Assembly (NCBI GenBank): GCA_021234155.1
Contig: JAJEKV010000040.1
Coordinates: forward strand, 3,391,799-3,455,798
From: Isoetes taiwanensis
Lineage: Eukaryota; Streptophyta; Lycopodiopsida; Isoetales; Isoetaceae
DNA: 64,000 bases
Direction: 5' to 3'
Positions 1-11,253 of this stretch are shown piece by piece (positions within the stretch are counted from its first letter, which is position 1; each line of letters begins with the position of its first letter). The notes beneath the pieces were generated by a model that searched no databases, was not told the DNA's origin, and saw only the letters and a list, made by a program, of their open reading frames with translations. The position numbers and the translations under genes are program-made.

Positions 1-1324
1 TTGGTCTGATCTTTTTCTTGAGTTGGGCACTTTTCCTTCTCACATAAACCCTGGTTGTTAGACAATATTGTCTCTGCTCATAATGAGATGCTAAAGTGAC
101 TAATAAGAAAACAATGTTCACCCTGCACAATCAACACATGAAAGAGGGCAGAAGATTGAGGGTGTAATGCAATAGTGTAGGTGTTATGTTAGTATTATGG
201 CACCATGCATGCATATGCAGAAAGAATGGGCCGACAAACTAGGGCCAAAGAATCAACATGGAAAAGAGAAAAAGAGAGAACGCCCACGTGAAGGGGATAA
301 TTTTGGTACCAATTCTAGGAGACGATTAGACATTATTAAATAGTCCTAAGAGATTATCACCTAAAGACAAATTTGCACGACAACCCCAAATTTATCTTTA
401 GTGATACAATGTGCCAATCAATCCACATCTTATATCAAATCGTACCATGTCGAGATTGCACTTGTGGTCTCACATGGACTCATGTGACAAAACTTTGATA
501 GATGTAAGAGAATCCCACTACCAACCATCAATTCTCTATGTGAGTGCCATTCCAACCATCAATTATGTACTTTAGTGCCATATTGAGTCCTTTTATTTTT
601 TTTAAATATGATGTAAGATGCAAATTGGTAGACACTTGCATTATCTCATTTCAAAAATCAATGATCGTTAATAAATTTGGCAATTACAGTAGATAAGTAG
701 TTTTACAATGTCTAAATGATTACATCTTGCTATTCTACTGGAAGACTTGTATAGGCATGTCATTGATCACAACATTTTACAAAATATTATGAAAAACAAC
801 CCTGTGAGGGGTAACCGACCATGGGAACCTCCTCAAACTACTCCCAAAATTTTATCCAATAGGAGAAGTAGTCATAAGAATGTCTTTGGTCTCTTGAAGA
901 TGGCATATAGTGTGAGAGTAGTAGTGGGAGAATTTACTGAAGGCTTATCATCGAGATGAAAAACACTTTCGAGTTTCTCAGAATTCATAATGATAAATGG
1001 ACTTCAAAGAATAGGGTCAGACAACTGAGAGTAATGTCGAACTAGAAAGTAAAATGCAAAAAACATCCTTTCTGCATAGAGTCTAATAATAAATGTGGAA
1101 GCCGTTGAGAATAATAGAAATAGATAAAATATTTAAAATATTATATAAACGACATCATGTCGGCTTGAAAAATCTCCCAAATGGAGAGGCTGGTTATATT
1201 GGTTACATGATCCATGCACATAAAGAAACACATAATGTAAATGCTGAGTTAAGTGTGCTATGAGAAAATATGTACAAAGGAAAACTAGAGTAGAGGAAAA
1301 AAAGATGAAGAAAAGGGAGAATTG
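1..1324. other. AT-rich stretch without recognised gene
   Basis: No open frame resembles a known protein and no tandem or inverted repeat stands out. The open frame at 747-959 has no recognisable domain, and stops are frequent in all frames. It is probably intergenic DNA. Confidence 0.5.
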
Positions 1325-1640
1325 AATTGAATTGAATAGAACTTTATCATCCATGGATAACAATAGGCCAATGGGACCCAATCAAATAGCACAACAAATG
1401 TATTACTGTCAGGATTAAAAAACCCCTGCCTCGAAGGGCTTTCGAGGAAAAAAACCTTGGCAATAATAGGCATGTTGTTAAATATTATGATATATGTCAA
1501 GGTAGTGCCTGATGACATAGCTGATTGCGCATATCCATCACCTCCTGGAGATATGATCCCAATAACCCCACTGCGGCTATGCCCCCAACATAGGACGAGA
1601 TTCATACTCTTCTCACTTTAAGGAGGATGGCGTTGTCCTC
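1325..1640 (-). mobile_element. LINE 3' end remnant with (AATTC)n tail
   Basis: Read on the minus strand, positions 1390-1340 carry ATTGGGTCCCAT, then an approximately 25-base block ending GGATGATAAAG, then a tail of AATTC units at 1318-1335. The same arrangement ends the LINE at 28.5 kb and the element at 24.0 kb, where the terminal block is clearer. Upstream (higher coordinates, to about 1640) shows weak similarity to the 28.65-kb 3' UTR. No reverse transcriptase remains, so this is a 5'-truncated LINE or a LINE-mobilised derivative. Confidence 0.6.
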
Positions 1641-2999
1641 AATGTTGAATTACGTTGAACCCATGGTGGGAACTATATAGTTCCTCTAATTGGTCCTACA
1701 TGTAGTTTCTCTTTGACAAGGTTCCAAGTGCACAGCCCTTTATATATCTTACGAATGACAAGGCAAGGTCGCAAAAGGATCGGGGTCTCTTTTTCTAAGA
1801 TGAAAATGGATTTCCCTATATTAAGCATTGACCATCTCCCGACGCTAGGTAACTCGTCTCTTGAATTTTATGTAGTGTTCAGTGAAGCTTATTCTTCATC
1901 CTCTTCTTGTCCAAAATAAACTTCCTTAGGGTACTGACTGCTCTTTAAAGTTTGACATTCGATGTTTGCACAATAGATGCCTTCGAGAATGATGTCAATG
2001 CCTTCATGATGTATGGCCAAAATGGCAAGTTATGGTCATGTCTGGGAAGTGCTATTGAGAATGCCCATGTGGAGTTGCTATGGCTTGAATACACGTGTCA
2101 TGATATTTTGTGTTCAAATTGTGTTTTAAAACTTTCAGCTCCTTTACCAGCATCACCGGATTTCTTTGGTTAAGAAGCGTCCATTCCCTTAAATGATTGT
2201 AGTTATAGTCTTTGAGCAAGATAACGAGACTTTGTTTGCAAGTTAACCTTTAAGTCTAAACGATTACCTTCAGGCTTTCCCTCTTCACTTTGCTCTAGAA
2301 CTGACATAGTTCTATTTATACCTTTGTTATAGCATTGCCAAGAGAGCAATTACATGTCATTTTAAAGATGAACATAGCAAACTCTCCGTAAATGTTTATG
2401 TAGTAATTAATGTATTGGTTCAACTTCTGATTTACAACTCCAAGATTATGACAGCAGTCTACCATATGTTCAGCAAGCATTTTGATTTTGAGATCTTTTA
2501 TTTTTGCCATTTCATGACATTCAATTCCAATTATGTAAAGGATTTGTACTTGCAGGGCCTCAATGGCTTATGTCTCTTTCCACATTTATTTGCTATGGGT
2601 GCATTAACATGACCATGAACTTTTCAGTCTTGCAAATTTGAATCGTTACAAATTTAGCTTCTAAGTGTGAATCATGGCAGAGGAAATTTTCAAACATCCA
2701 ATGATGTCCAACATGGACTCTTGAATGCATTGTAAATGTATGTGTGTTCTTGCTACAATTCTATGGAGTACGTGATTGTAAAAGACTTGCAAAAATATTA
2801 TAGATTAACTAAGGAAATTCAATAATGTCTTCTAATTTTGCAGTATCTATCATGTTTCAGACACGACAAACTTCGGGCACGTACAAAGGGGCATTCAAGC
2901 TATTCTTTGGTGGTTCAAAAACTCAGATAGTATTGCTTCACATTCAACTTCCATGTCTTTTAGATTTTATTTGACAAAGGTGCAAAGATAATCTGTCTT
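1641..2999. other. Unassigned, AT-rich
   Basis: Short open frames only (for example 1952-2173 plus). None has a recognisable motif. No repeat family was noticed. Confidence 0.4.
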
Positions 3000-3006
3000 C
3001 TTACAG

Positions 3007-3112
3007 AGCGTACAAATTCAAATGCCATAGCTCCTCCTTTGATCTTTACTCAGCTCCAACATACGTATCACAGCAAATTCTGGGGCAGAGCTGTGAAAAT
3101 GTATAATCTCCA
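3007..3112 (+). pseudogene. Possible isolated exon, identity uncertain
   Basis: Between an AG at 3006 (after a pyrimidine-rich stretch) and a GT at 3113 lies an open stretch containing TYHSKFWGRAVKM. SKFWG followed by a hydrophobic segment is reminiscent of oxysterol-binding-protein-related proteins, but one short match is not enough to assign the family. No neighbouring exon was found on either side. It may be an unrelated chance open frame. Confidence 0.2.
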
Positions 3113-3638
3113 GGTGAACATTCATTTTAGCAAATGTATTTTCTTTGGATATGTGTGTTCAGTGTATTTTATAGATGCGAGCCAACAGTCATATCATGCT
3201 GCAAGTGATCCAAACAAATGAAAAGCACAATGTATCAAACAGTTGTAAAGTACCAGAGATCCATTCATCTATATTTTCAGCATGGAGTATCCCATCGATC
3301 CGAGCCATTTGATCAAGATTGTAGAGGGGGTGAGCATACATGTCTCGCATGTATGCATTGCATGATTTCTCTGGGTATTAGGAAGATTTGGGAAATACTT
3401 CTACATGGGCATCACCTGTAAACCTTATAAAGTCTTTTGACGAAGAGCTTGAGGAACCAGTGAAGTCATTAGACACATGTAAGTAACTACCACATTTGAT
3501 TGATTTACAATCCCCGAAATTTAATTTTCATGTCATATGAGCTTGATATGTCACTTATAATTCCATGTAGCCATGAGCAAATCAATTCAAACATTTGTGG
3601 AATATGCAGTCGAGGTTGAAAAGTTGAAGCAGAAGGCA
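3113..3638. other. Unassigned spacer
   Basis: No coding match or repeat recognised. It ends at the T-run that marks the 3' end of the next LINE. Confidence 0.4.
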
Positions 3639-4170
3639 GTAATTAATTTTTTTTTATTGAAGGCCGATATGTATATTTATATATAAATATAAGGTTACAA
3701 AATTTAACTTTTTACAGGGAAGTATAACCCTTATCACTCATATAAAAAGAGAGTACATAAGATAAAAACAGTAAGTTCATGAACTGCCAGAATCCTCTGA
3801 GATTTTCCAACTCTGTTGAAGATTGCATAAAGAAGCAGCAGGCTAGAAGGGGGATTTAAGGTGGAAATTAGAGATTTTCCGTCCCTTCCCCCTAACCATG
3901 ATTGTGAGAATGCAGAATGAACACAGGCAAGAACCTGCCTTGGTCATATTGAATCTTCCTTTGTTGTTTCACATAAGAGGGTTCTTCAAATGTCATAGTT
4001 CTGATCACAGCAGCAATTGCACAAGCAGGGTTCTTCGTGACCATACAAGTTCGGCGGACCGAACACCTTGATCCACTCCATGTTGGTGTTGGGATCGGTC
4101 TTCCTCCATTTGAGCTTCCGTACCAAGACAAATGTGATCCCTAAAAAAACAGAGAACCCATGAGAAAGAA

Positions 4171-4833
4171 TCACAAGGCTGCATTAATCCAATTGATATC
4201 ATATTTAATCTGCTTTATGACAGCTTCTGGGTGAATGATTTCATTATTGAAAATGAATTCATTGCGGCCCTTCCAGATCCTCCATAGCATAATATAGATC
4301 CTCCAGTCGTTCGGGTTATCAGGCATGAAAAGGTCCAAGGAATTAATAGATAAAACGTCATAGCCCAAAAAATTGGATGCTAAATCCAACACCCATTCTG
4401 ACCAAATGCATTTTCTGAAGAGGTGGTCTTCATCCTCTACACCTGGAGGTGTGGCTGCTCGCGCCATGGCTCCCCTAAAACTCGGTTACCTTGCGAGGCA
4501 CCAAGGGGTGGCGCTTCGCTGGCTCCTTGCGCCGCCCACACCCACACCCTGCGCGGCGGGATTGGGCAAGTGTTCCCCTCCTTCCGTGCCTCCCTGGGGC
4601 TCTAAAAGCCATTTGCATTATGCTTCGTTGTTAAAATACTATCTATCTATCTATCTTTTGGCTCTGCATCTAGGGCGCGCATCCGAATCCGGCCATTTGT
4701 AACCCTCAGATCTCTTGCAATTCGTTGCTGTGGCCTTATGCCATAGCCGCCACATAAAAGATTTGATTTTTGGGTAGATGGGGCTAGACCACATGAACCT
4801 CGATTTCATACATCTTTCTCGCCTCACCGCCAT
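4171..4833 (-). pseudogene. LINE zf-RVT domain, split by an insert
   Basis: At 4651-4833 the minus strand reads SPIYPKIKSFMWRLWHKAT, the usual start of the zf-RVT domain of plant LINEs (a Trp-rich segment about lifting blocks on Kvk-FlWr). The Cys-Cys part follows, then the frame is broken by the SINE-like insert. It resumes at 4467 with VEDEDHLFRKCIWSEWVLD and then LWRIWKGRNEFIFNN, the typical downstream half. In an uninterrupted copy these would be contiguous. The domain is thought to help bind nucleic acid in ORF2 protein. It is not functional here because of the insertion. Confidence 0.75.
4437..4657 (+). mobile_element. SINE-like insert with (CTAT)n tail
   Basis: A GC-rich block of about 200 bases ends in GTTAAAATACTAT followed by a short (CTAT)n run at 4638-4655. 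It sits exactly between the two halves of a LINE zf-RVT domain on the other strand, which defines its borders to within a few bases. A second element at 12440-12636 ends with the same sequence and the same tail. The body has no open frame of note. tRNA-like A and B boxes were not convincingly found, so the name SINE rests on size, tail and insertion behaviour. Confidence 0.55.
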
Positions 4834-5179
4834 TTTTCATGAATAGAAATGGTCGTCTCTCGTGAAAACCTATAAGCCATTCCCGACAGATAAGATTGTC
4901 TTCCCATGATAGTTCCAGGGCTTGCAATCATTATTGGACCATATTCCATGGGTCAGAGTGGCACAAATATTTTCATAGAGAAGCTCGCAGGTTTCCCCTT
5001 CTTCAGCCAGAATTGATTCCCTATCATCATTATACATATCCCTGATAAGAATGATGCCCTTGGTGCTCCAAAGCTTGGCCTGATCTGGAAAATGACAAGC
5101 TAAACACAAAGAAGGATTGTTAGTAAGGATAGCTGGATTCCGTAAAATAGACCGATCCATAGATAATCCCTCCTTCCAA

Positions 5180-5700
5180 TCAAGACCCCCGATCGAAGTT
5201 CCGTGCCTTAATCCATTTCTTGATTAGGGCCGGGGTGGATCTTGGGGTTGTAAAAGGAAAGTAAATAGAATGAGGAAGGACCATCTTGACCTGCCTCCAC
5301 CCAAAAGACCAACATTTCTTGAGGTAATGCCTAACGATGATAGAAATCGGATGCTTAACCAGATTATGGGCAGCCTTGAAGAAGTATTTGGCAGCAAGAG
5401 CTAGGCCCTGCTTCTCAATATCTATAACCCCAAGACCTCCATCCTTTTTCCGTTTGCAACATTCTCTCATGGCAACTGGGGTCCAAAGATCTCCTCGCTC
5501 CGACCACGTGAAATAAACTCCGCCAATAATGCTCGGCAATTTGTTAGATACCTTTTGGGGGCAAGGATCCCCAGATCAACAATTTTAAGATGTTCCCTGC
5601 TTTGTACGCCATGATGTCATTCATCTTCCTCCCACACTGTGTGATCCTTTTTGAGGCACGCAATAGCCATCCATCGACTTTCCAACATATTCTACACTAA
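5180..5700 (-). pseudogene. LINE reverse transcriptase C-terminal region
   Basis: The translation contains YFTWSERGDLWTPVAMRECC, KKDGGLGVIDIEKQGLALAAK and a following hydrophobic stretch. This is the block found after the polymerase palm in L1-like ORF2 (W-x-W, then GGLG, then an ALLAKW-like motif). A frameshift near 5540 separates it from an upstream continuation (about 5540-5700) resembling the segment before this block. It belongs to the same LINE copy as the zf-RVT halves. Confidence 0.7.
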
Positions 5701-5799
5701 GGTACCATTTAATGCTCTCCCATAGAGTTACCCATCAAGGGTTATTGATTCATCTACTTCTCCCGCAGTCGCCCCACGATACGCCTAGTACTCGTCCGG

Positions 5800-5950
5800 A
5801 TCGCTGGTAGCGATTTTATGCAAAGATAATCTAGACAGCACGATAATCTAGACTATGGTATCCGCTGATCTAGGAGACTATGTTAGCCGCTTGCTCTAGG
5901 CACGCATAATCTAGACAGTGTATCCGCTTGTTTCTAGGAGATCGCGGGTC
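5800..5950 (+). repeat. Imperfect local direct repeat, ~85-base period
   Basis: The strings AATCTAGACA/T, GTATCCGCT and CTAGGAGA recur in the same order at about 5851-5880 and 5909-5942, with an extra AATCTAGACAG at 5829. No coding potential was seen. The surrounding sequence has many TCTAG palindromes. Confidence 0.4.
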
Positions 5951-8104
5951 GCGATCCCCGCTAACCACGCCCTTGCTTAAACTTGGTCCGCTTTGGCTAA
6001 CGTGAAAGTGCTCGCGGACATCGCTACCGCTGCTTTAACCGAAAGCAATAACGCCCATTGTGCTTTTTGCACATGGCTGCCTCGAGGTCCATACTATTCC
6101 ATGGAGTGAAAGTGGGCTAAGGAAAAGTACATGCCTTCAATAAGCACCACAACTTGCCCTTGCCGAGATAGCGCTTGTAGTGTCTATGGAAGTTATTCTC
6201 GACGAAGCATTGGTTTGCATATCCCCGAACCGAATTACAACACTCATGATTCGCGAGGGAGTTTTATTTTGTGGCCAAGAAGGATAGCTACCCTACACAA
6301 GAACCTCCGAATATCCACACCGCCCGCATTTATTAAAAAAATTGATTGGTTGGTTGCAAGCACCGGAAAGCCCTTCCGTGAATAATTTTCGAGGAATTTC
6401 AAGGGACGAAGCTAGTAGAGAAAAAGTTGCACACTACTCCATGACCGCCGCAACATTCCGTAGATGCCCTTGGGGTGATCATCTTCATTGACCCTAATCA
6501 GCCGCTTCTGGGTGACATGAGATTGGGAGAAGACTACTTGGCAAAGAACCATAATGAAGACATTCCCTATGCCGATAGGCCGAACCATGCGATGCCAAGC
6601 ATGTGTTTGAATGCCACAGCTTGCACCACCGGTGAGGTGGCCGATTGCTTTGGTGTTAGTAGACAATGTTGCCGCGGTCAACACTCATAAAGACCGCCAA
6701 AATGCATACCGTTGAAGGTAACCCTATGCCATGCAAATTGAGCCCTAAAAGGCAAACAAAGAGGACGCATGTAACGGTAAACCGACCCCACGCTCACCTC
6801 CTCGTGGCCACTAAAGCCGAGAAAAAATCACAAAAAGCCTTCCATTTTAGACTTTAAGTTTCGCTCAAGCTGATGCGAAGATGTCGCGCAAACTTCTCAT
6901 CGGTGCAGATAGCGTGGTATGCGTAGGTTCTATTGGAACTTGCGAAGCTCGCATAGACCACATTTGTTTTCAACATGTTAGACTCGCTCACGTAACGCCC
7001 GGTCCGTCCGCCGATGCTAAATAATAAGGTGTATGCTTGAAAGCATGGCATAGAGCCTATGGTATACCAATGTCCACATTCGATAAGTGGCGAAGACTTT
7101 CCTTGCTGGTCACGAGTTGCCGAGCATGGTAACATGGGCACGAAAAAAGCCGAGGCCTCACACTCTCACCGAAAGGCCATACTCTCTATGTACATCGATG
7201 AGAATGCGTAGACGATGCCCCATGATCCAAAATCACTAATGAAGGGGTGAGAGAGAATGTGAAGAGGCTCCCTCCGGCCCTAACTAAAAGGACATTCTTC
7301 AAGAGGTGGACGCCAATGTGATGGAGATGACGGCAAGCATCTCACATTCTTCATTCTCACGCAGGAAGCAAAATCATTCGAGGTTGCAATAGCAAAGTTT
7401 CTCCAAGTGCAATACATATTGTAATAAAAGAGAAAATGGCTAAAACCAGAGATCCACGGGAGAGAAGAGAATTGCAGATGGAAAGGAAAGAACACATGAT
7501 GTTCCCAAATCTCTTGTAGGAGCTTGTACTCGGTCATGGGAGAGCTTTGTCCCATCGATCGCCGGACCAGCGCCTCTACTATCATACATGATAAGATGGA
7601 CCAAAACAAGACTATGATTCCAAGACCGGAGAAATTAGCCAAATCGGTATGGAGAGGTGAACGCCGAAAGTTAGCGTGGATCGGTGCATCGATGCATGGC
7701 CATGGCACAGTGCCTTAGGACATTTCTCACTCGACCTTTGGAAGGATGATTCAAATTTTCATGTTGGTTCCTTGAATCATGCTATCAAAACCCCGGAGGA
7801 CACTTCAAGACAATTGGGGTCATTTGAGAGAAGAATCTCTACCGAGGGCATGTGGGGAACCGTGACTCCTAAACAAAGCTGGGTTGAGGACAAAAAAAAA
7901 CAATTGACCGGGTAGACTTTGTAGCACCTCCTAAGCAAGCAACCGCAATTTAAGAGGCTACCTAGGCGGCTCTACTTGCAGCTTAGACAATCACAGCAGG
8001 CGTAACAAGAACAGATATCTCTTCTCTTACCTATCCTATCTTGTGTGGTTGGGTGTTTTGATCAAATACAAGCTTGGCTTCATGATGGTAGGCCACACTC
8101 GTGA
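5951..8104. other. Unassigned, probably transposon-derived
   Basis: Moderately GC-rich compared with both flanks. Several overlapping short open frames occur on both strands (for example 7280-7708 minus, 142 residues), but none shows a recognisable domain. Frequent broken frames suggest decayed coding sequence of a mobile element rather than genes. Confidence 0.35.
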
Positions 8105-9083
8105 TTGATTGCGCTCTTCGGTAACTTTCAACGTCTAATGCGCAGGTCGGATGCTCTAACTATTCCAGAACTAATGCAACTCTTCCGAGAATGTAGCACA
8201 AAGGCACCGACACCATACCTTGTTACCGAGGTTCCCGATTGGAAGGGGTTCGTAAAAGGTTACATTCCTGATACGAAGGACCGTTTGATTGGTCACTTGG
8301 CCCCTGTTATTCAAGTTCTGCATGAATGATGGGTGGCCATTAATGTATTACAAGATGAGACCTGGTCATAGAGAATGGTTGCCAGAAAAGGGTATTCGGA
8401 TGTGGAAAGCAGATGACAATGGTTTGCCAAAGATACCGATTGGCATGCCTCAAGGAATTGAGATCGTCCATTGCGAAATACATTATGCATTGGGCTAACA
8501 TCTCCAGGGCTGGTGTGAACTCGTGGTCTAATACCTACATGAACGAGGTCATGGACTACTGGTGCGAAGTGATGTGTGTGCTAGGTAAAGTACCCCCGGG
8601 CAATCTAGAAATTCGTAACTTCCGCCTCAAACAAGGCAAGTTGTGCTTCAAGAGCTCAAATCTATTCAGTCGATCCATATGACGCCCGCCGCCTATGTTG
8701 GACCTCGCTAAGGATAAACCCAAGAATGCAAAGTGGAGATATTTGACCCATACCAAGATGTACGTAAGGTATGTTTCTTCTTGTAAGACCAAAGCAGATG
8801 CATGTCCTACATGGGTAGCGTGATGAAGAGGATCCAATACAAGATCCCACCGCCTCATTATAACGAGGTTTTTGTTTCTTGGTGGGAGCCCGTGGCTAGG
8901 AAAGGCACCCCATACGCACAAAGACGGATCGGATCAAGGCATAAAAAGTGGAGGCCAATCCTAATGACAGACCACGCTTATCAGCCTCTCAAAACGATAG
9001 ACTATGCTTGGTTTGTGGAACCGGCCATTATTGGTTGGGATACCTCCTATTGTAGGAATCCAGCTGCAGGAATTGCTTGCTAA
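8105..9083 (+). pseudogene. Broken ORF, transposon-protein-like
   Basis: Three plus-strand segments (8105-8329, 8289-8498, 8802-9083) look like parts of one frameshifted reading frame. They are rich in Trp, Pro and charged residues: VPDWKGFVKGYIPDTKDR in the first, GWPLMYYKMRPGHREWLP in the second, and YNEVFVSWWEPVARKGTPYAQ in the third. The style recalls plant-mobile-domain and retrotransposon-associated proteins, but no catalytic motif is visible, so the family is not assigned. The first frame shift is near 8320, and the middle part (8500-8800) has several stops. It directly precedes the tandem small-gene units. Confidence 0.35.
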
Positions 9084-9253
9084 AGAGGCATCTGATGATG
9101 GAGATGAAACTTGAGTCTTACAGGTACATTAAAGCATCTCACACTTTTTATTATCCATAACATCACTACAATAGACTATTTATTATTCATTACGTCTTGC
9201 ATTTTTCATCTTAACACAAGAGCTCTTACACTATAACATGTTGAACAGGTGAT

Positions 9254-9498
9254 TCATTCATCTTCGGGATCTGTAGTAGTGATCCCTGATATCTCATAGC
9301 TCATGCGCGCGTGAAGTCAAATCGCATCGATCATAACACCTAATTGACGCTAGGCAACGAATCTCAAAGACCCAAAGCTTTTCTTCGCAGGTAGGGATCA
9401 AGAAGAAGATGCCTGTCTAGGCAACCCACAAGATCAGAGTGGCTCATTGAGCACTTGATCGCCTCGATGTGGTGAACTGATGAAGGCGAAAAATCCAT
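9254..9498 (-). pseudogene. Small tandem gene, copy A (frame broken)
   Basis: The ATG at 9498 follows CATCTCCC and lies about 43 bases from TATAAAA. The frame opens with MDFSPSSVHHIEAIKCSMSH and continues SDLVGC, then LLLDPYLRR. The last part, in another frame, reads SYEISGITTTDPEDE followed by TGA at 9256-9254. Copy C ends with a related IYELNSITSFDVDDE, so this acidic tail is the conserved C-terminus. Stops lie between the two parts, which means either a decayed gene or an unrecognised intron. The family is not recognised. Its product would be small, with a basic/His N-terminus and an acidic end. Confidence 0.45.
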
Positions 9499-9532
9499 GG
9501 GAGATGAATGAACTTTAGGCTCGAAGTGAGAA

Positions 9533-9544
9533 GCTTTTATAGTG
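9533..9544 (-). promoter_or_regulatory. TATA box of copy A
   Basis: Minus strand CACTATAAAAGC, about 43 bases before the ATG at 9498. The same CACTATAA core lies in the same place in copies B and C, which supports a real RNA polymerase II promoter. Confidence 0.55.
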
Positions 9545-9757
9545 AAGTAGAATCATTGAGGTGAATTATTGGGGTAGACTGTTGTATTGGCGCGTGCATA
9601 AGACTGTTGGCGCGTGCATAAGACTGTTGTATACGTACAAGTGTAATACTATTTATTATCCATAACATCACTACAATAGACTATTTATTATTCATTACGT
9701 CTTGCATTTTTCATCTTAACACAAGAGCTCTTACACTATAACATGTTGAACAGTGAT

Positions 9758-9997
9758 TCATTCATCTTCGTGGATCTCAGTAGTGATCCCCGATATCTCA
9801 TAGCTCATGCGCTTTCGTGAAGCCAAATCGATGGATCATCACACGAATTGACGCTGGCAAATCTCGCCCCAAAAGCTTTTCTTCGCAGGTAGGGATCAAG
9901 AAGAAGATGCCCATCTAGGCAACCAACAAGATCGAGTGGCTCATTGAGCACTTGATCGCCTCGATGTGGTGAAACCGATGAAGGCTTAAAAATCCAT
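9758..9997 (-). pseudogene. Small tandem gene, copy B (frame broken)
   Basis: ATG at 9997 in the same context as copy A. A one-base change early on disturbs the N-terminal frame, but the next block again encodes a His/Ile-Glu-rich stretch, then LLLDPYLRRKA. The C-terminal part reads ASRKRMSYEISGITTEIHED before Glu and TGA at 9760-9758. Compared with A, the acidic tail keeps D/E at the end although the preceding residues differ, so the ending may have been under constraint. Function unknown. Confidence 0.4.
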
Positions 9998-10032
9998 GGG
10001 AGATGAATGAACTTTAGCCCCGAAGTGAGAAG

Positions 10033-10044
10033 TCTTTATAGTGA
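10033..10044 (-). promoter_or_regulatory. TATA box of copy B
   Basis: Minus strand CACTATAAAGAC, about 44 bases before the ATG at 9997, matching copies A and C in position. Confidence 0.5.
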
Positions 10045-10275
10045 GGTAGAATTATTGGGGTAGACTTTACCCCAATTATTGCGCGTGTATAAGACTGTTG
10101 TATATATACAAGCATAATACATCTTTCGTATGGATATGTTTTGTGGATTCATGATGGTAGAAGTTTTTGTGCTTTAGTAATTCAGGTGTGCTATTACATC
10201 CTTACATAGTTTATAGGTGCTCATACCATTATTATATCATAAACAGATACAGTAGTCATCACTGATAACATTGAT

Positions 10276-10836
10276 TCACTCATCATCAACATCAAAGCTC
10301 GTGATGCTATTCAGCTCATAGATCTCCTGATCAGGAAGCCAGTAAATGTGGACTTTAACACGAGTGAGCTTCTTGCAAGCAGTGATGACTTTATCATCCT
10401 CTAGCTGCTTCTAAACTATAGAAATTGTGGCGATCGTTTCCTATTTTTCCAACATTTCTATAGAAACGAATTTAGTAGAATTGGATGTTTTACCATAAAA
10501 TTGAGGTTTTTACTGTAAAATGTCCATTAATTTGGCGAATTTACTATAATCGGGATGCAATATTATCAAATTTTGGCGATTTTATAAAGTTCTTTAGCGT
10601 ACGCATCCTAGTAAACCATCGAATCCAGATTTTAAAAAATGGTAAAATATAGCAACTTTACGAAGTTTCACACCTTAAAGTCATCATTGCTTGCAAGCAC
10701 TAGCAGGACCATCAGCCTTAGATTAGAGCCATGGATCAAGATTAACACCATTTCTTGCGCATTCATTCAGATCGTTGTAGCTCAAGTAGCACTTGAAAGA
10801 TCGGATGTGCTCTGGACGAGGCATCGAGGAAGCCAT
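10276..10836 (-). pseudogene. Small tandem gene, copy C (interrupted)
   Basis: The ATG at 10836 opens MASSMPRPEHIRSFKCYLSY, then NDLNECARNGVNLDPWL and a stop. This parallels copy A residue classes (IEAIKCSMSHSDL... LDPYL). The 3' part, after the inverted-repeat segment, reads EDDKVITACKKLTRVKVHIY, then WLPDQEIYELNSITSFDVDD, Glu and TGA at 10278-10276. Conservation of both ends across three copies argues for a genuine gene family, with C as the oldest or ancestral form. The long Lys/Val-rich 3' segment is absent from A and B. Function not recognised. Confidence 0.45.
10372..10697. mobile_element. Possible MITE/foldback inside copy C
   Basis: CTTGCAAGCAGTGATGACTT at 10372 and its near-perfect reverse complement (AAGTCATCATTGCTTGCAAG, ending 10697) bound an AT-rich segment of about 285 bases with no open frame. 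This is the geometry of a small non-autonomous DNA transposon. A target-site duplication could not be confirmed, so an inverted duplication of the coding sequence is the alternative. Confidence 0.35.
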
Positions 10837-10865
10837 GGAAGATGAATGATCTCTACCCCCGGGTC

Positions 10866-10877
10866 GTATTTATAGTG
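10866..10877 (-). promoter_or_regulatory. TATA box of copy C
   Basis: Minus strand CACTATAAATAC, about 37 bases upstream of the ATG at 10836. Confidence 0.5.
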
Positions 10878-10999
10878 AAGTGAAAATTATTGATGTGAAT
10901 TATTGGTGTAGAATGTAGGGCCATTATTGGGCTTCTACAAGTATCATGTACACGTACAAGTATAACACATAATTTGTATGTATATGTGTATGTTAATTA

Positions 11000-11206
11000 C
11001 CTCATGTTTGTTGGGCTCGAGAACTAGGTGAAAGTATTCGTGCTTGAGCAAATAAGGTGTGCTTAAAATTCTCAAAAATGCGTTATTTTATCCAATTAAT
11101 GAAATCATGCTTCACTAGAGGATTGGTTTGATGTAGAGGATAATCTGAACGTCTGATAGACCTGATGGTCTCAGTAGGCGTAATAATAAACATTTCATTT
11201 CATTTC

Positions 11207-11253
<47 letters not shown>

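Larger units (their letters stand above)
3639..5700 (-). mobile_element. L1-like LINE, 3' part, 5' truncated
   Basis: The run of T at 3641-3657 on the plus strand is the poly(A) tail of an element read on the minus strand. Upstream of it (increasing coordinates) come a zinc-binding reverse-transcriptase-associated domain (zf-RVT type) and then the region that follows the polymerase core. The order 5700 to 3640 matches ORF2 of plant L1-like elements. The reverse transcriptase catalytic core and endonuclease are missing, so this is a 5'-truncated, frameshifted copy. It is interrupted at 4437-4657 by a SINE-like insert in the opposite orientation. Confidence 0.75.
9141..9640 (-). repeat. Tandem unit A (of A, B, C)
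   Basis: About 490 bases, nearly identical in order and sequence to unit B at 9648-10130, with small indels. Each unit contains, on the minus strand, a TATA box, an ATG about 43 bases downstream and a short reading frame. The near-identity of A and B indicates a recent tandem duplication. Unit C is older and carries an insertion. Confidence 0.8.
9648..10130 (-). repeat. Tandem unit B (of A, B, C)
   Basis: Direct repeat of unit A. The plus-strand start (tattatccataacatcac) and the ending block (GCGCGTGTATAAGACTGTTG) match A, with scattered indels. The junction between A and B carries an extra partial copy of the GCGCGTGCATAAGACTGTTG motif, as expected from unequal crossing over. Confidence 0.8.
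10255..10990 (-). repeat. Diverged tandem unit C
   Basis: Shares with A and B the plus-strand start (GATTCACTCATCATC, compare GATTCATTCATCTTC) and the end (ATTTATAGTGAAGTGAAAATTATTG and the run to GTACAAGTATAACAC). The middle differs and is longer because of a segment bounded by 21-base inverted repeats at 10372-10697. Confidence 0.65.
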
